Shown here piece after piece: positions 1 to 8,112 of a DNA stretch of 8,112 nucleotides. Position numbers and translations under genes: made by a program. The stretch lies in the NCBI GenBank assembly GCA_009886815.1, contig QXYP01000094.1, positions 1 to 8,112 on the forward strand, in the 5' to 3' direction. Each line of letters opens with the position of its first letter. The first letter of the stretch is position 1. This DNA is from Halieaceae bacterium. Its GTDB lineage: Bacteria > Pseudomonadota > Gammaproteobacteria > Pseudomonadales > Halieaceae. The notes under the pieces are model-generated. The model was not told the DNA's origin. It saw only the letters and a program-made list of their open reading frames with translations, and did no database searches.

Positions 1-585
1 GCGGGCGACGTGCGCGATCGACTGCAAACGTACCTGGACACTTATGGAACGGGTATCCGGGTGAGCAAGATTAACATTGACGAGGGTAAGCCACCGGCAC
101 AAGTGCAGGGCGCTTTCGACGATGTGATTAAGGCTCGTGAGGACGAAGAGCGGGTGAAGAACGAGGCGCAATCCTATGCGAATGGCATTGTCCCTGAAGC
201 TCGCGGCCGTGCTCAGCGAGTGTTTGAAGAGGCCAGCGCTTATCAGCAGCAGGTTATGGCCCAGGCAGAAGGTGAGGCTTCCCGCTTCATACAACTACTG
301 GCTGAGTATGAGAAGGCCCCTAAAGTGACCCGAGATCGGCTTTATTTGGATGCGATGCAAACGGTCATGTCCAACACCAACAAAGTCTTGGTCGATGTTG
401 AAGGCGGCAATAATATGATGTATCTGCCTCTAGACAAGTTGACCAGGCCTTCCGGGGGAAGTTCGGCGTCGGGGAGCTCTCGCAGTGGTTTGAGTGAGCG
501 CGATCTACGCGATATCACCGAGCGCCTTAGACAGGAGCTACGACGCGATATTGACGTGAACGATACTGGAAGGAGTACCCGCTGA
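1..585 (+). CDS. hflK: HflK, SPFH/band 7 membrane protein, subunit of the FtsH modulator complex (5' partial)
   Basis: The reading frame is open from the first base, so the gene begins left of the window; the GTG at position 10 is an internal valine, not the start. The 194 visible codons cover the end of the SPFH domain (KINIDEGKPPAQVQGAFDDV), a long charged Ala/Glu/Arg helix (about residues 40-105) and the conserved tail VLVDVEGGNNMMYLPLDKL. The N-terminal membrane anchor and most of the SPFH domain are missing. In the known family, HflK and HflC alternate in a large cage on the periplasmic side of the inner membrane, enclosing FtsH and limiting its access to membrane substrates. After the conserved part there is a Ser/Gly-rich linker (about residues 151-163) and a strongly charged tail of about 30 residues, both likely variable. 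The TGA stop overlaps the hflC ATG by one base, so the two subunits are probably translationally coupled. Identity is secure because hflC follows directly. Confidence 0.96.
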   Translation, partial: AGDVRDRLQTYLDTYGTGIRVSKINIDEGKPPAQVQGAFDDVIKAREDEERVKNEAQSYANGIVPEARGRAQRVFEEASAYQQQVMAQAEGEASRFIQLLAEYEKAPKVTRDRLYLDAMQTVMSNTNKVLVDVEGGNNMMYLPLDKLTRPSGGSSASGSSRSGLSERDLRDITERLRQELRRDIDVNDTGRSTR

Positions 586-1472
586 TGACTGTTAAACAGC
601 TTTGGGGAGGCATAATCGCTGCCCTCGTTATCATCGTAGCGTCGAATTCGTTGTATGTGGTTAAAGAGACCCAGCGGGGTGTTTTGCTCAAGTTCGGTGA
701 GGTCGTCAATCCTAATCTGGAACCCGGCATCCACGTGAAGGTTCCGTTTGTAAACAACGTGCGCCTGTTTGACGGCCGAATTTTGACCGTAGATTCACCC
801 GCAGAACGGTTTTTTACCCAAGAGAAGAAGGCACTAATCGTAGATTCCTATGCGAAATTTCGAGTGCTAGATACCGCCACTTACTACACGGCAACCAATG
901 GTGAAGAGGCCAGAGCAGCTGGACTGCTAGCGCAGCGCATTAACGACGGTCTCCGTAACGAAGTGGCCGTTCGTACCGTGCAAGAGGTGGTGTCTGGTTC
1001 GCGAGACGAGGTGATGGAGTCAATCACCCAGAGGCTTTCTGAAGTGGCTGCTACCGAGTTGGGCGTAGAAGTGATTGATGTTCGCGTCAAAAAGATCGAC
1101 TTGCCGCCGGATGTCTCCAACTCGGTTTATCGCCGGATGAATGCCGAGCGGGAAAAAGAGGCGCGTGAATTGCGTTCAGAGGGCCAAGAGCTTGCTGAGG
1201 GAATTCGTGCTTCGGCAGATCGTGAGGTCACGGTACTCGAGGCTAACGCCTTTAGAGAAGCTGAAATGGTTCGGGGTTTGGGAGATGCAGAAGCGACGCG
1301 TATTTACGCTGATGCTTATAATCAGGACCCTGAATTCTACGCCTTCGTTCGCAGTCTTAAGGCCTATCAAGAGACCTTTAATGCGGGTAGCGACATCATG
1401 GTAATCGATCCTGATAATCAGTTTTATCAGTACTTGAGAAGCCAGAACGCCGGCAGTAAGTCTGGCAAGTAA
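585..1472 (+). CDS. hflC: HflC, SPFH/band 7 membrane protein, subunit of the FtsH modulator complex
   Basis: This is a complete 295-residue protein of normal family length. One N-terminal membrane helix (about residues 7-27) is followed by the SPFH opening VVKETQRGVLLKFGEVVNP and PGIHVKVPFVNNVRLFDGRI. The SPFH domain runs to about residue 180 and includes GVEVIDVRVKKIDLPPDVSNSV. A charged Glu/Arg/Ala coiled coil (about 183-245) leads to the conserved end (QDPEFYAFVRSLKAYQETF, then MVIDPDNQFYQYL). The start is supported by an AAGGAG ribosome binding site at 570-575 and by the TGATG overlap with hflK. HflC is known to pair with HflK around FtsH in the inner membrane, with most of its mass in the periplasm. 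No frameshift or missing region is visible. In many relatives a small DUF2065 gene sits between hflC and hisZ; here only 8 bp separate them. Confidence 0.98.
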   Translation: MTVKQLWGGIIAALVIIVASNSLYVVKETQRGVLLKFGEVVNPNLEPGIHVKVPFVNNVRLFDGRILTVDSPAERFFTQEKKALIVDSYAKFRVLDTATYYTATNGEEARAAGLLAQRINDGLRNEVAVRTVQEVVSGSRDEVMESITQRLSEVAATELGVEVIDVRVKKIDLPPDVSNSVYRRMNAEREKEARELRSEGQELAEGIRASADREVTVLEANAFREAEMVRGLGDAEATRIYADAYNQDPEFYAFVRSLKAYQETFNAGSDIMVIDPDNQFYQYLRSQNAGSKSGK

Positions 1473-1480
1473 GTCTAGTT

Positions 1481-3960
<2,480 letters not shown>

Positions 3961-3963
3961 ACC

Positions 3964-4728
3964 ATGTTGTTAGCCACAAAGCTTCTGTCGCTGTTGGTGT
4001 ACCCCCTGTCCCTGGGGCTACTGCTGTTGCTGGTCGCCGTAATCTCAGGGGCGATCGGGCGCAGAGGCTTGAGCTGGCTTATGACCCTGCTCGCCTTTTT
4101 GGTGATTTATTTTCCGGCGACTGAATTTGGCTCTGAGGCTCTAATGCAACCGCTAGAGGGTCGCCACCCCGCATTTTCTCCCGAGGAGTTGCCTGCCGCC
4201 GATGCTATTGTTTTATTGGGGGGAGCGAGTAACGGTCCGGCGCGCTTTGGTCGCGGTGCCGACCTCAACGATGCGGCCGATCGCGTTATGTTTGCGGCGG
4301 AACTGTATTTTGCGGGTAAGGCGCCCATTATTCTTATTTCGGGCGGTGCACCGACAACCCTGCCTCCTGAAGCTGAGCTGTTGGCACAACAGCTGCAGGC
4401 GTTGCAAATACCCCGCAAGCAACTGCTTTTAGAGAGCCAAAGCCTCACCACCTATGACAATGCGGTTATGGCGGGCGAAATGCTTAAAAACGCCGGGTTA
4501 AAACATATTTTATTGGTGACCAGTGGTGCACACATGCGGCGCTCTTTGGCATTGTTTGAAAAGCAAGGGCTGCAGGTCACTGCGGCGGCAACGGATCACC
4601 AAATTCCGCAGTTCGCCGATGCTTACAGACCCGGCTGGGTACCGACCTACTCACGCCTTGCGCGCTCTACCCGTGCAATACACGAGTGGGTTGGCTACTG
4701 GGCCTACGACAACTCCGGTAAGTTGTGA
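3964..4728 (+). CDS. ElyC/YdcF-type DUF218 inner-membrane protein
   Basis: This 254-residue protein has two N-terminal membrane helices (about 7-30 and 36-52) followed by one DUF218 domain (about 79-240). Typical DUF218 elements are DAIVLLGG (80-87), GKAPIILISGG (118-128), LESQSLTTYDNA (156-167) and LLVTSGAHMRRS (183-194). The end, RAIHEWVGYWAY, matches the family's usual C-terminus. Architecture and length resemble E. coli ElyC, an inner-membrane protein needed for envelope integrity and linked to undecaprenyl-phosphate use in peptidoglycan synthesis. SanA and YdcF are shorter relatives with different N-termini. The biochemical activity of the domain is unsettled, so the symbol is left blank. 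The gene starts 3 bp after the purA stop with no clear ribosome binding site, so it probably relies on ribosomes finishing purA. It faces the AraC-type gene tail to tail across 9 bp. Confidence 0.88.
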   Translation: MLLATKLLSLLVYPLSLGLLLLLVAVISGAIGRRGLSWLMTLLAFLVIYFPATEFGSEALMQPLEGRHPAFSPEELPAADAIVLLGGASNGPARFGRGADLNDAADRVMFAAELYFAGKAPIILISGGAPTTLPPEAELLAQQLQALQIPRKQLLLESQSLTTYDNAVMAGEMLKNAGLKHILLVTSGAHMRRSLALFEKQGLQVTAAATDHQIPQFADAYRPGWVPTYSRLARSTRAIHEWVGYWAYDNSGKL

Positions 4729-4737
4729 GATTCAGCT

Positions 4738-5202
4738 TTAAATAAACTGAAGCTTCATGTCGCTATAACTCGAGCCGGTCCAACGTTTGAAGGCCCGGTA
4801 GAAGCTATTAACTTCGGCATAACCTAGCTTCCAGGCGAGTGTCTTGCCCGGAACCCAGCGATCCTCAAGTTGACACTCACAGTGATACTGACGCACCTGA
4901 TCAAGCAGCTCCTGATAACTAATGTTGTCGACGCGTAGTCTGCGTCGAAGTGTCGTAGGGCTAATGCCTAATTCATCGGCAATGTGGTCAGAGCGTAGAC
5001 GGCTGAGGTCGCCCGCGATCAACAGGCTAAGGACGCGCAGTGTCGTGTGAGAAAAAGAGGCTGCTGTCCTTTGTGTAATTCGTTGAACCTGCTCTTGATG
5101 AATCTCTGGCTTGGGGGCCCTGACGTGAATCACCCGCTGGCTGCGGGAAAAATGGCGTCTGGAGGCTTCGATAGAGGGCTGGGGGTGTCTTCTGGTTTCC
5201 AT
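4738..5202 (-). CDS. Small stand-alone AraC-family helix-turn-helix protein
   Basis: The protein has 154 residues from the chosen ATG at 5202 and consists mainly of an AraC/XylS-type DNA-binding domain. Two helix-turn-helix units are visible: DHIADELGISPTTLRRRL (about 72-89) and TLAWKLGYAEVNSFYRAFKR (121-140), the latter running into WTG as in the family's usual GF/Y...SxFxRxFKRWTG pattern. The first 50 residues are Arg/His/Ser-rich and unlike any sensor domain. Full-length AraC regulators have about 300 residues with a ligand-binding N-terminus; this one lacks it, like MarA/SoxS in organisation only. An in-frame ATG at 5223 would add seven residues, but only the 5202 ATG has a good ribosome binding site (AAGGA, eight bases upstream). 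No N-terminal coding remnant is visible upstream: the frame stays open only to a stop at 5311-5313. It is probably an intact small transcription factor; a degenerate remnant is possible. Targets cannot be inferred. Confidence 0.8.
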   Translation of the reverse strand: METRRHPQPSIEASRRHFSRSQRVIHVRAPKPEIHQEQVQRITQRTAASFSHTTLRVLSLLIAGDLSRLRSDHIADELGISPTTLRRRLRVDNISYQELLDQVRQYHCECQLEDRWVPGKTLAWKLGYAEVNSFYRAFKRWTGSSYSDMKLQFI

Positions 5203-5210
5203 AGTACGCT

Positions 5211-5215
5211 TCCTT
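5211..5215 (-). promoter_or_regulatory. Ribosome binding site that decides the start of the AraC-type gene
   Basis: Read on the minus strand, AAGGA lies eight bases before the ATG at 5202-5200 (CAAGGAAGCGTACTATG). The alternative in-frame ATG at 5223-5221 is preceded by CCAACCCTTC, with no purine-rich site. This favours the 154-residue product over the 161-residue one. Confidence 0.6.
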
Positions 5216-5318
5216 GCGGTCATGAAGGGTTGGCACGGCCACTGGGTATGTGCCGCTGTTGTCGATCGGACACCATCCGTGGCAGCCGTCCACTGTAGAT
5301 TAATCGGGTTTTAAATAA

Positions 5319-5336
5319 TTACCAGCGATTTACCAG
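5319..5336. repeat. TTACCAG direct repeat, 11-bp period, in the gap between the AraC-type and M48 genes
   Basis: TTACCAG occurs at 5319-5325 and again at 5330-5336. The starts are 11 bp apart, about one helical turn, so both copies would face the same side of the DNA. The repeat lies about 120-135 bp upstream of the AraC-type gene start, beside an A/T-rich stretch (5299-5320). Its position and spacing would suit a regulator half-site pair, possibly for autoregulation, but it is short and could be chance. Confidence 0.3.
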
Positions 5337-5360
5337 GATCTGCATGGTTTTGATGTTAAG

Positions 5361-7289
5361 TCACCGGGATAGCATGGCAGTTTGGAGTGCGGTGTTGGGC
5401 AAGGGGCAGTCCATGACGGCGCCAATGGCTTTAATGAGTGTCAGTTCCCGGTGTGAGATGTGGCCGTCTTGCTCTGCGACCCGAGTCAGCGCTTTGAGTA
5501 TGGTCACTTTTAGAAGCGGGTAGCAGTTGGCGAGCTGTTCAATGGCTTTGCCAAACTGCTGTACGCCTAGGGCATTATTTCTGGGCAAGGTCAGGGGTAG
5601 TTCAAGGACGCGCACCCCAGATTGGAACGATGTTTCCGTGTCGCCATGGCCCAATAACGCCAGGGTGCCCAGTGCGATCGCTAGCGATTCGCTGACAGAT
5701 TTTAGTTCAGCATGTTGGGGGCGTGATGAGCGTTTGACGAAATGTGGATCCAGATAATGTCGGACCAACTGATAAAGGCACCATTCGAAAAGCTCAACCT
5801 TGCCATCGGCTTTTACGAAGTTAATTAAGAGTCTCTTGAAGGTCTTGTACTGTGGCGCAGAGAGAGTCTTCAAGGTGGGAAGGCATAGCTCGATCAGAGG
5901 CAGACGTAACTCAGGCTCTAAGTTTTGCAGTTCACTACCTCGATGAACGACCAGCGTTTCCAGACCTTTAATATTGGCTTCACGAACCGCAGCGCGTTGG
6001 TTTTTGGGGCTGGCCTCATGCCACAGTAAGGCCAGTAGCAAGCTCATGGCACCCAATGGTTCCCGGGCGTCTTCTATGACTTCAGCCGCGAGTGCATAGG
6101 GGTATTGGGCCTCTGGGGCCTCCGATGAAGTCGGTGTGTCAGTGACCCCCGTGGCTTCCAATGCCAGGGGCAGGGCCGCGGCCAAGCTGCGCTGCGCTTG
6201 CGCGATACCCGTTTCCGCACTTGTATCATCTTCTGATTTGGAAGCTAGGTGCTTGGTGGGACGCGTAATAAAGGCACCGTCCCATTGGGGGTCAACCCGG
6301 CGAATACGCTCCTCTAGTGGGGGGTGCGTGGCAAACATGAGCCACAGTCTATGTTTTACCTGGCCGAAAAAGAGGTGCGACATTTCTTCGGCGCGGGCGG
6401 AATGAACCAAAGTACCCGGCGTGTAACCCCCAATAACTTTCAGTGCGTCGCTAATACCATGGGGGTTTCGCGTAAATTGCACCGAGGAGGCATCGGCAAG
6501 ATATTCTTTTTGCTGAGAAATTGCCGATTTAATAAGGCCTGCCATAAGCCCCCCCAACAGCCCAACGAGATATAGCACTAAGCCGATCAGGAGGAGGCCC
6601 ATGGTGTTGTTATTGCTGTTATTTGAGCGCCTGCGTGAGCGATGGCTGATAGCGCTGCGCGAGAAAATGGCCCCTAAGTCTCCGATAAAGGTTATGCCGC
6701 GTAACATGGCCATGAGCCGGATGCTGAGTCGCATATCGCCATTGAGGATATGGCTAAATTCATGACCAATAACGCCCTGCAGTTCATCGCGAGTTAGGTG
6801 ATCCATAGCACCTTGAGTGATAGCCACAACCGCATCTCCGGGTGAAATACCTGCAGCGAAGGCATTGATACCGGGCTCTTCGTCGAGAATATAGAGGGGC
6901 GGCACTGGCATGTTGGCGGCTAGAGCAATTTCCTGCACGATATTTTGTGCCCGTCGCTCCTGGGGGTTTTCGGTGTTTGAGGCTGCAGGCCTGGCACCTA
7001 GTGCCTCGGCCACACTGCGGCCGCCCTGAGAAAACCGCACCCAGTTGTAAAGTACAACAGCGCCAATCACCACAATGATTGCGATGCTGACGAGTAGGGT
7101 CAGTCTAAGATCAAGACGGCTAAAGCCGAAGGTGGTGGGATGGCCGCTTTCCAGCGCATCAGTGGCAGTTAGTGCGAAGGCCAGGAAAAGATTGATCACA
7201 GCTAAGAGTAGGAAAACCGCTACGACGAAAAGTGCGGTAAGCAGTCGCGCATTTCGTCGAGCAATGTCCTGTTCACGAAAAAAATCCAC
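5361..7289 (-). CDS. M48-family (HtpX-like) membrane metallopeptidase with a long C-terminal extension
   Basis: This 642-residue protein has two N-terminal membrane helices (about 15-40 and 62-83). A zinc peptidase domain follows, with HEFSH at 176-180 (ligands His176 and His180, catalytic Glu177) and EYLAD at 262-266 (probable third ligand Glu262). A third hydrophobic segment (about 230-255) sits between them, after an Arg/Ser/Asn-rich loop (211-229). THPPLEERIRR (321-331) closes the M48 domain. The layout matches HtpX, whose active site faces the cytoplasm, but HtpX has only about 290 residues. Residues 340-395 look like a disordered linker, and 395-642 are a helical extension with two acidic motifs, ADGKVELFEW (494-503) and QDGHISHREL (607-616), reminiscent of TerB-like domains. 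The start is GTG, the first possible start after an in-frame stop (TGA AGG GTG). It is favoured because no other start codon precedes the first membrane helix. The site lacks a normally spaced ribosome binding site, so coupling to lemA, 13 bp upstream, is likely. Substrates are unknown. Confidence 0.93.
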   Translation of the reverse strand: MDFFREQDIARRNARLLTALFVVAVFLLLAVINLFLAFALTATDALESGHPTTFGFSRLDLRLTLLVSIAIIVVIGAVVLYNWVRFSQGGRSVAEALGARPAASNTENPQERRAQNIVQEIALAANMPVPPLYILDEEPGINAFAAGISPGDAVVAITQGAMDHLTRDELQGVIGHEFSHILNGDMRLSIRLMAMLRGITFIGDLGAIFSRSAISHRSRRRSNNSNNNTMGLLLIGLVLYLVGLLGGLMAGLIKSAISQQKEYLADASSVQFTRNPHGISDALKVIGGYTPGTLVHSARAEEMSHLFFGQVKHRLWLMFATHPPLEERIRRVDPQWDGAFITRPTKHLASKSEDDTSAETGIAQAQRSLAAALPLALEATGVTDTPTSSEAPEAQYPYALAAEVIEDAREPLGAMSLLLALLWHEASPKNQRAAVREANIKGLETLVVHRGSELQNLEPELRLPLIELCLPTLKTLSAPQYKTFKRLLINFVKADGKVELFEWCLYQLVRHYLDPHFVKRSSRPQHAELKSVSESLAIALGTLALLGHGDTETSFQSGVRVLELPLTLPRNNALGVQQFGKAIEQLANCYPLLKVTILKALTRVAEQDGHISHRELTLIKAIGAVMDCPLPNTALQTAMLSR

Positions 7290-7302
7290 CCTTCAGCGTC
7301 GC

Positions 7303-7902
7303 CTAGGAAAAGCTGATACTTGGGGCATCCTGAATAGCCGCACTGTCCTCAAATTCAAGCAGGGTGGCATCGTCGCGGTGCCCAAAAGAATTACCAATGA
7401 TGACGTTGGGAAAGCTTTGCCGATAAGTGTTGTAACTCATGACGGCGTCGTTGAACCCCTGTCTTGCAAAGGCGACACGGTTTTCAGTGGACGTTAACTC
7501 CTCTGATAGCTGTTGCATGTTTTGGCTGGCCTTGAGGTCAGGGTAGGCTTCCATCACCACGTTTAGCTTGCCCATAGCCGCGCCCAGCGCACCTTCTGCT
7601 CCCGAGAGCTGCTTAATCGATCCCGAATCAATGCCACCGTCACTAATCGCCTTGAGCGCAGAAGCCGCATCATTACGAGCAGCGACAACGGCTTCTAGGG
7701 TTTCTCGTTCATGACTCAGATAACCTTTGGCGCTTTCTACTAAATTAGGGATTAAGTCGTAGCGCCTTTTGAGCTGCACCTCAATTTGTGCAAAGGCATT
7801 TTTATAGCGGTTAGCCAGCGCGACAAGTTGGTTGTAGATCGCAATTCCCCAGACGAGCAGTACCGCAATCGTTGAGATAAGAATGATAACCGTCGTACTC
7901 AT
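7303..7902 (-). CDS. lemA: LemA family membrane protein
   Basis: This 199-residue protein has a near-N-terminal membrane helix (about 4-23) and a helical LemA domain. Family hallmarks are visible: AFAQIEVQLKRRYDLIPNLV (36-55), the HERETLEAVVAARNDA segment (64-79), AYPDLKAS (119-126), LTSTENRVAFARQGFNDAV (136-154) and YNTYRQSFPNVIIG (157-170). The last 25 residues are acidic and probably variable. LemA proteins are widespread with no established biochemical role; they often sit beside M48/HtpX-type peptidase genes or TPM-domain genes, as here, which suggests a shared membrane quality-control function. This family is unrelated to the Pseudomonas sensor kinase once called LemA (GacS). The ATG at 7902 has a clear AGGAG ribosome binding site seven bases upstream. 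The gene leads the lemA-M48 pair. Confidence 0.95.
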   Translation of the reverse strand: MSTTVIILISTIAVLLVWGIAIYNQLVALANRYKNAFAQIEVQLKRRYDLIPNLVESAKGYLSHERETLEAVVAARNDAASALKAISDGGIDSGSIKQLSGAEGALGAAMGKLNVVMEAYPDLKASQNMQQLSEELTSTENRVAFARQGFNDAVMSYNTYRQSFPNVIIGNSFGHRDDATLLEFEDSAAIQDAPSISFS

Positions 7903-8112
7903 TGGGCGACTCCTGATGGGCTTATTGAGAACTAAGAGTAGCGGCGCTTTCGCTGTGCGTCTAATTTAGCCGCATTCGATGGCGGTCTGGCCAAGCCAAT
8001 CCATTTAAATACAGAGCGATCCGCAAACCTTAGCAGTGCGCCTCCGCTCAGATCTGTGTTGCTTCGCGGGGTCGCTTATTGGCCTTCGAGAGCCGATTTC
8101 TCTGTCCAATAG
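7903..8112. other. Upstream region of lemA, no supportable gene
   Basis: About 210 bp lie between the lemA start and the window edge. No tRNA, repeat array or convincing ORF is visible. Being the only sizeable gap upstream of lemA, it probably holds the lemA-M48 promoter. The only A/T-rich patches on the minus strand are TATTTAAAT (about 8004-8012) and CTAAATTAG (about 7961-7969). Neither has a good -35 hexamer at normal spacing, so no promoter is called. Confidence 0.4.
7910..7914 (-). promoter_or_regulatory. Ribosome binding site of lemA
   Basis: On the minus strand, AGGAG is followed by seven bases and then the ATG at 7902-7900. It fixes the lemA start and is the strongest translation signal on the minus strand of this window, in contrast to the poorly served GTG of the peptidase gene behind it. 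Confidence 0.75.

Noticed and set aside
4107..4451. Minus-strand frame of 114 codons opposite the DUF218 gene, and other antisense frames of 60-140 codons in hflKC, hisZ, purA and the peptidase gene.
   Set aside because: They are shadows of strongly supported genes, with compositionally odd translations and no domain motifs.
4731..4757. Possible terminator between the convergent genes: TTCAG...CTGAA and the palindrome TGAAGCTTCA.
   Set aside because: The first stem has only five pairs, A/T-rich, around an 11-base loop. The palindrome has no usable loop, and no T-tract follows on either strand.
5027..5298. Overlapping open frames on both strands across the start of the AraC-type gene (83 and 88 codons).
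   Set aside because: Neither has recognisable motifs or a ribosome binding site, and both overlap the AraC-type gene, which has clear helix-turn-helix units.
5203..5360. Possible small RNA or attenuator hairpin in the gap, with GGAC...GTCC pairing around 5268-5291.
   Set aside because: The pairing is only four bases over a long loop, with no T-tract and no inner stem.
8004..8012. TATTTAAAT on the minus strand as a -10 box for lemA.
   Set aside because: No reasonable -35 hexamer lies 16-18 bases upstream, and the distance to the start codon would be long.
8076..8111. A minus-strand frame that could be the last 11 codons of a gene (YWTEKSALEGQ, then TAA).
   Set aside because: It is too short to tell from chance and has no recognisable C-terminal motif; sequence to the right of the window would decide it.
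7942..8112. A plus-strand frame open for 56 codons that ends with TAG exactly at the window edge.
   Set aside because: It has no ATG, and its only GTG/TTG codons come close to the end. The translation is not recognisable and there is no ribosome binding site.

Overview
The window is chromosomal DNA with tightly packed housekeeping genes, most likely from a gammaproteobacterium. Two things suggest this. The gene order hflK-hflC-hisZ-purA is typical of Pseudomonas-like and marine Gammaproteobacteria, and the protein sequences are of the types those groups carry. A marine lineage near Halieaceae/Cellvibrionales would fit, but the window has no rRNA or other marker to settle it. There are no tRNAs, rRNAs, CRISPR arrays, insertion sequences or phage genes. 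Base composition looks even from end to end, so nothing suggests recent transfer.

Plus strand, 1-4728: five genes run head to tail with almost no gaps and look like one operon. They are the 3' part of hflK, then hflC, hisZ, purA and an ElyC/YdcF-type DUF218 membrane protein gene. hflK/hflC and hisZ/purA overlap by one base (TGATG and TAATG). Gaps elsewhere are 8 bp (hflC/hisZ) and 3 bp (purA/elyC-like). The operon presumably starts to the left of the window. HflK and HflC form the membrane SPFH complex that surrounds and modulates the FtsH protease. HisZ is the regulatory subunit of the first histidine biosynthesis enzyme, PurA makes adenylosuccinate from IMP, and the ElyC-like protein is probably involved in envelope biogenesis.

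Minus strand, 4738-7902: three genes converge on the operon. In transcription order they are lemA, an M48 membrane metallopeptidase gene with a long C-terminal extension, and a small stand-alone AraC-type helix-turn-helix protein gene. lemA and the peptidase gene are 13 bp apart and form a recurrent bacterial pair. The AraC-type gene lies about 160 bp further downstream behind its own intergenic region, which holds a short direct repeat with an 11-bp period. Its 3' end is 9 bp from the stop of the elyC-like gene.

Right edge, 7903-8112: about 210 bp upstream of lemA. It holds a good lemA ribosome binding site and probably the lemA promoter, but no gene I can support.

The window joins two membrane proteostasis modules (HflKC and LemA-M48), two biosynthetic genes and one unassigned regulator. 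I found no convincing new multi-gene system. The least characterised parts are the peptidase's C-terminal region, which has two TerB-like acidic motifs, and the solo AraC-type regulator.
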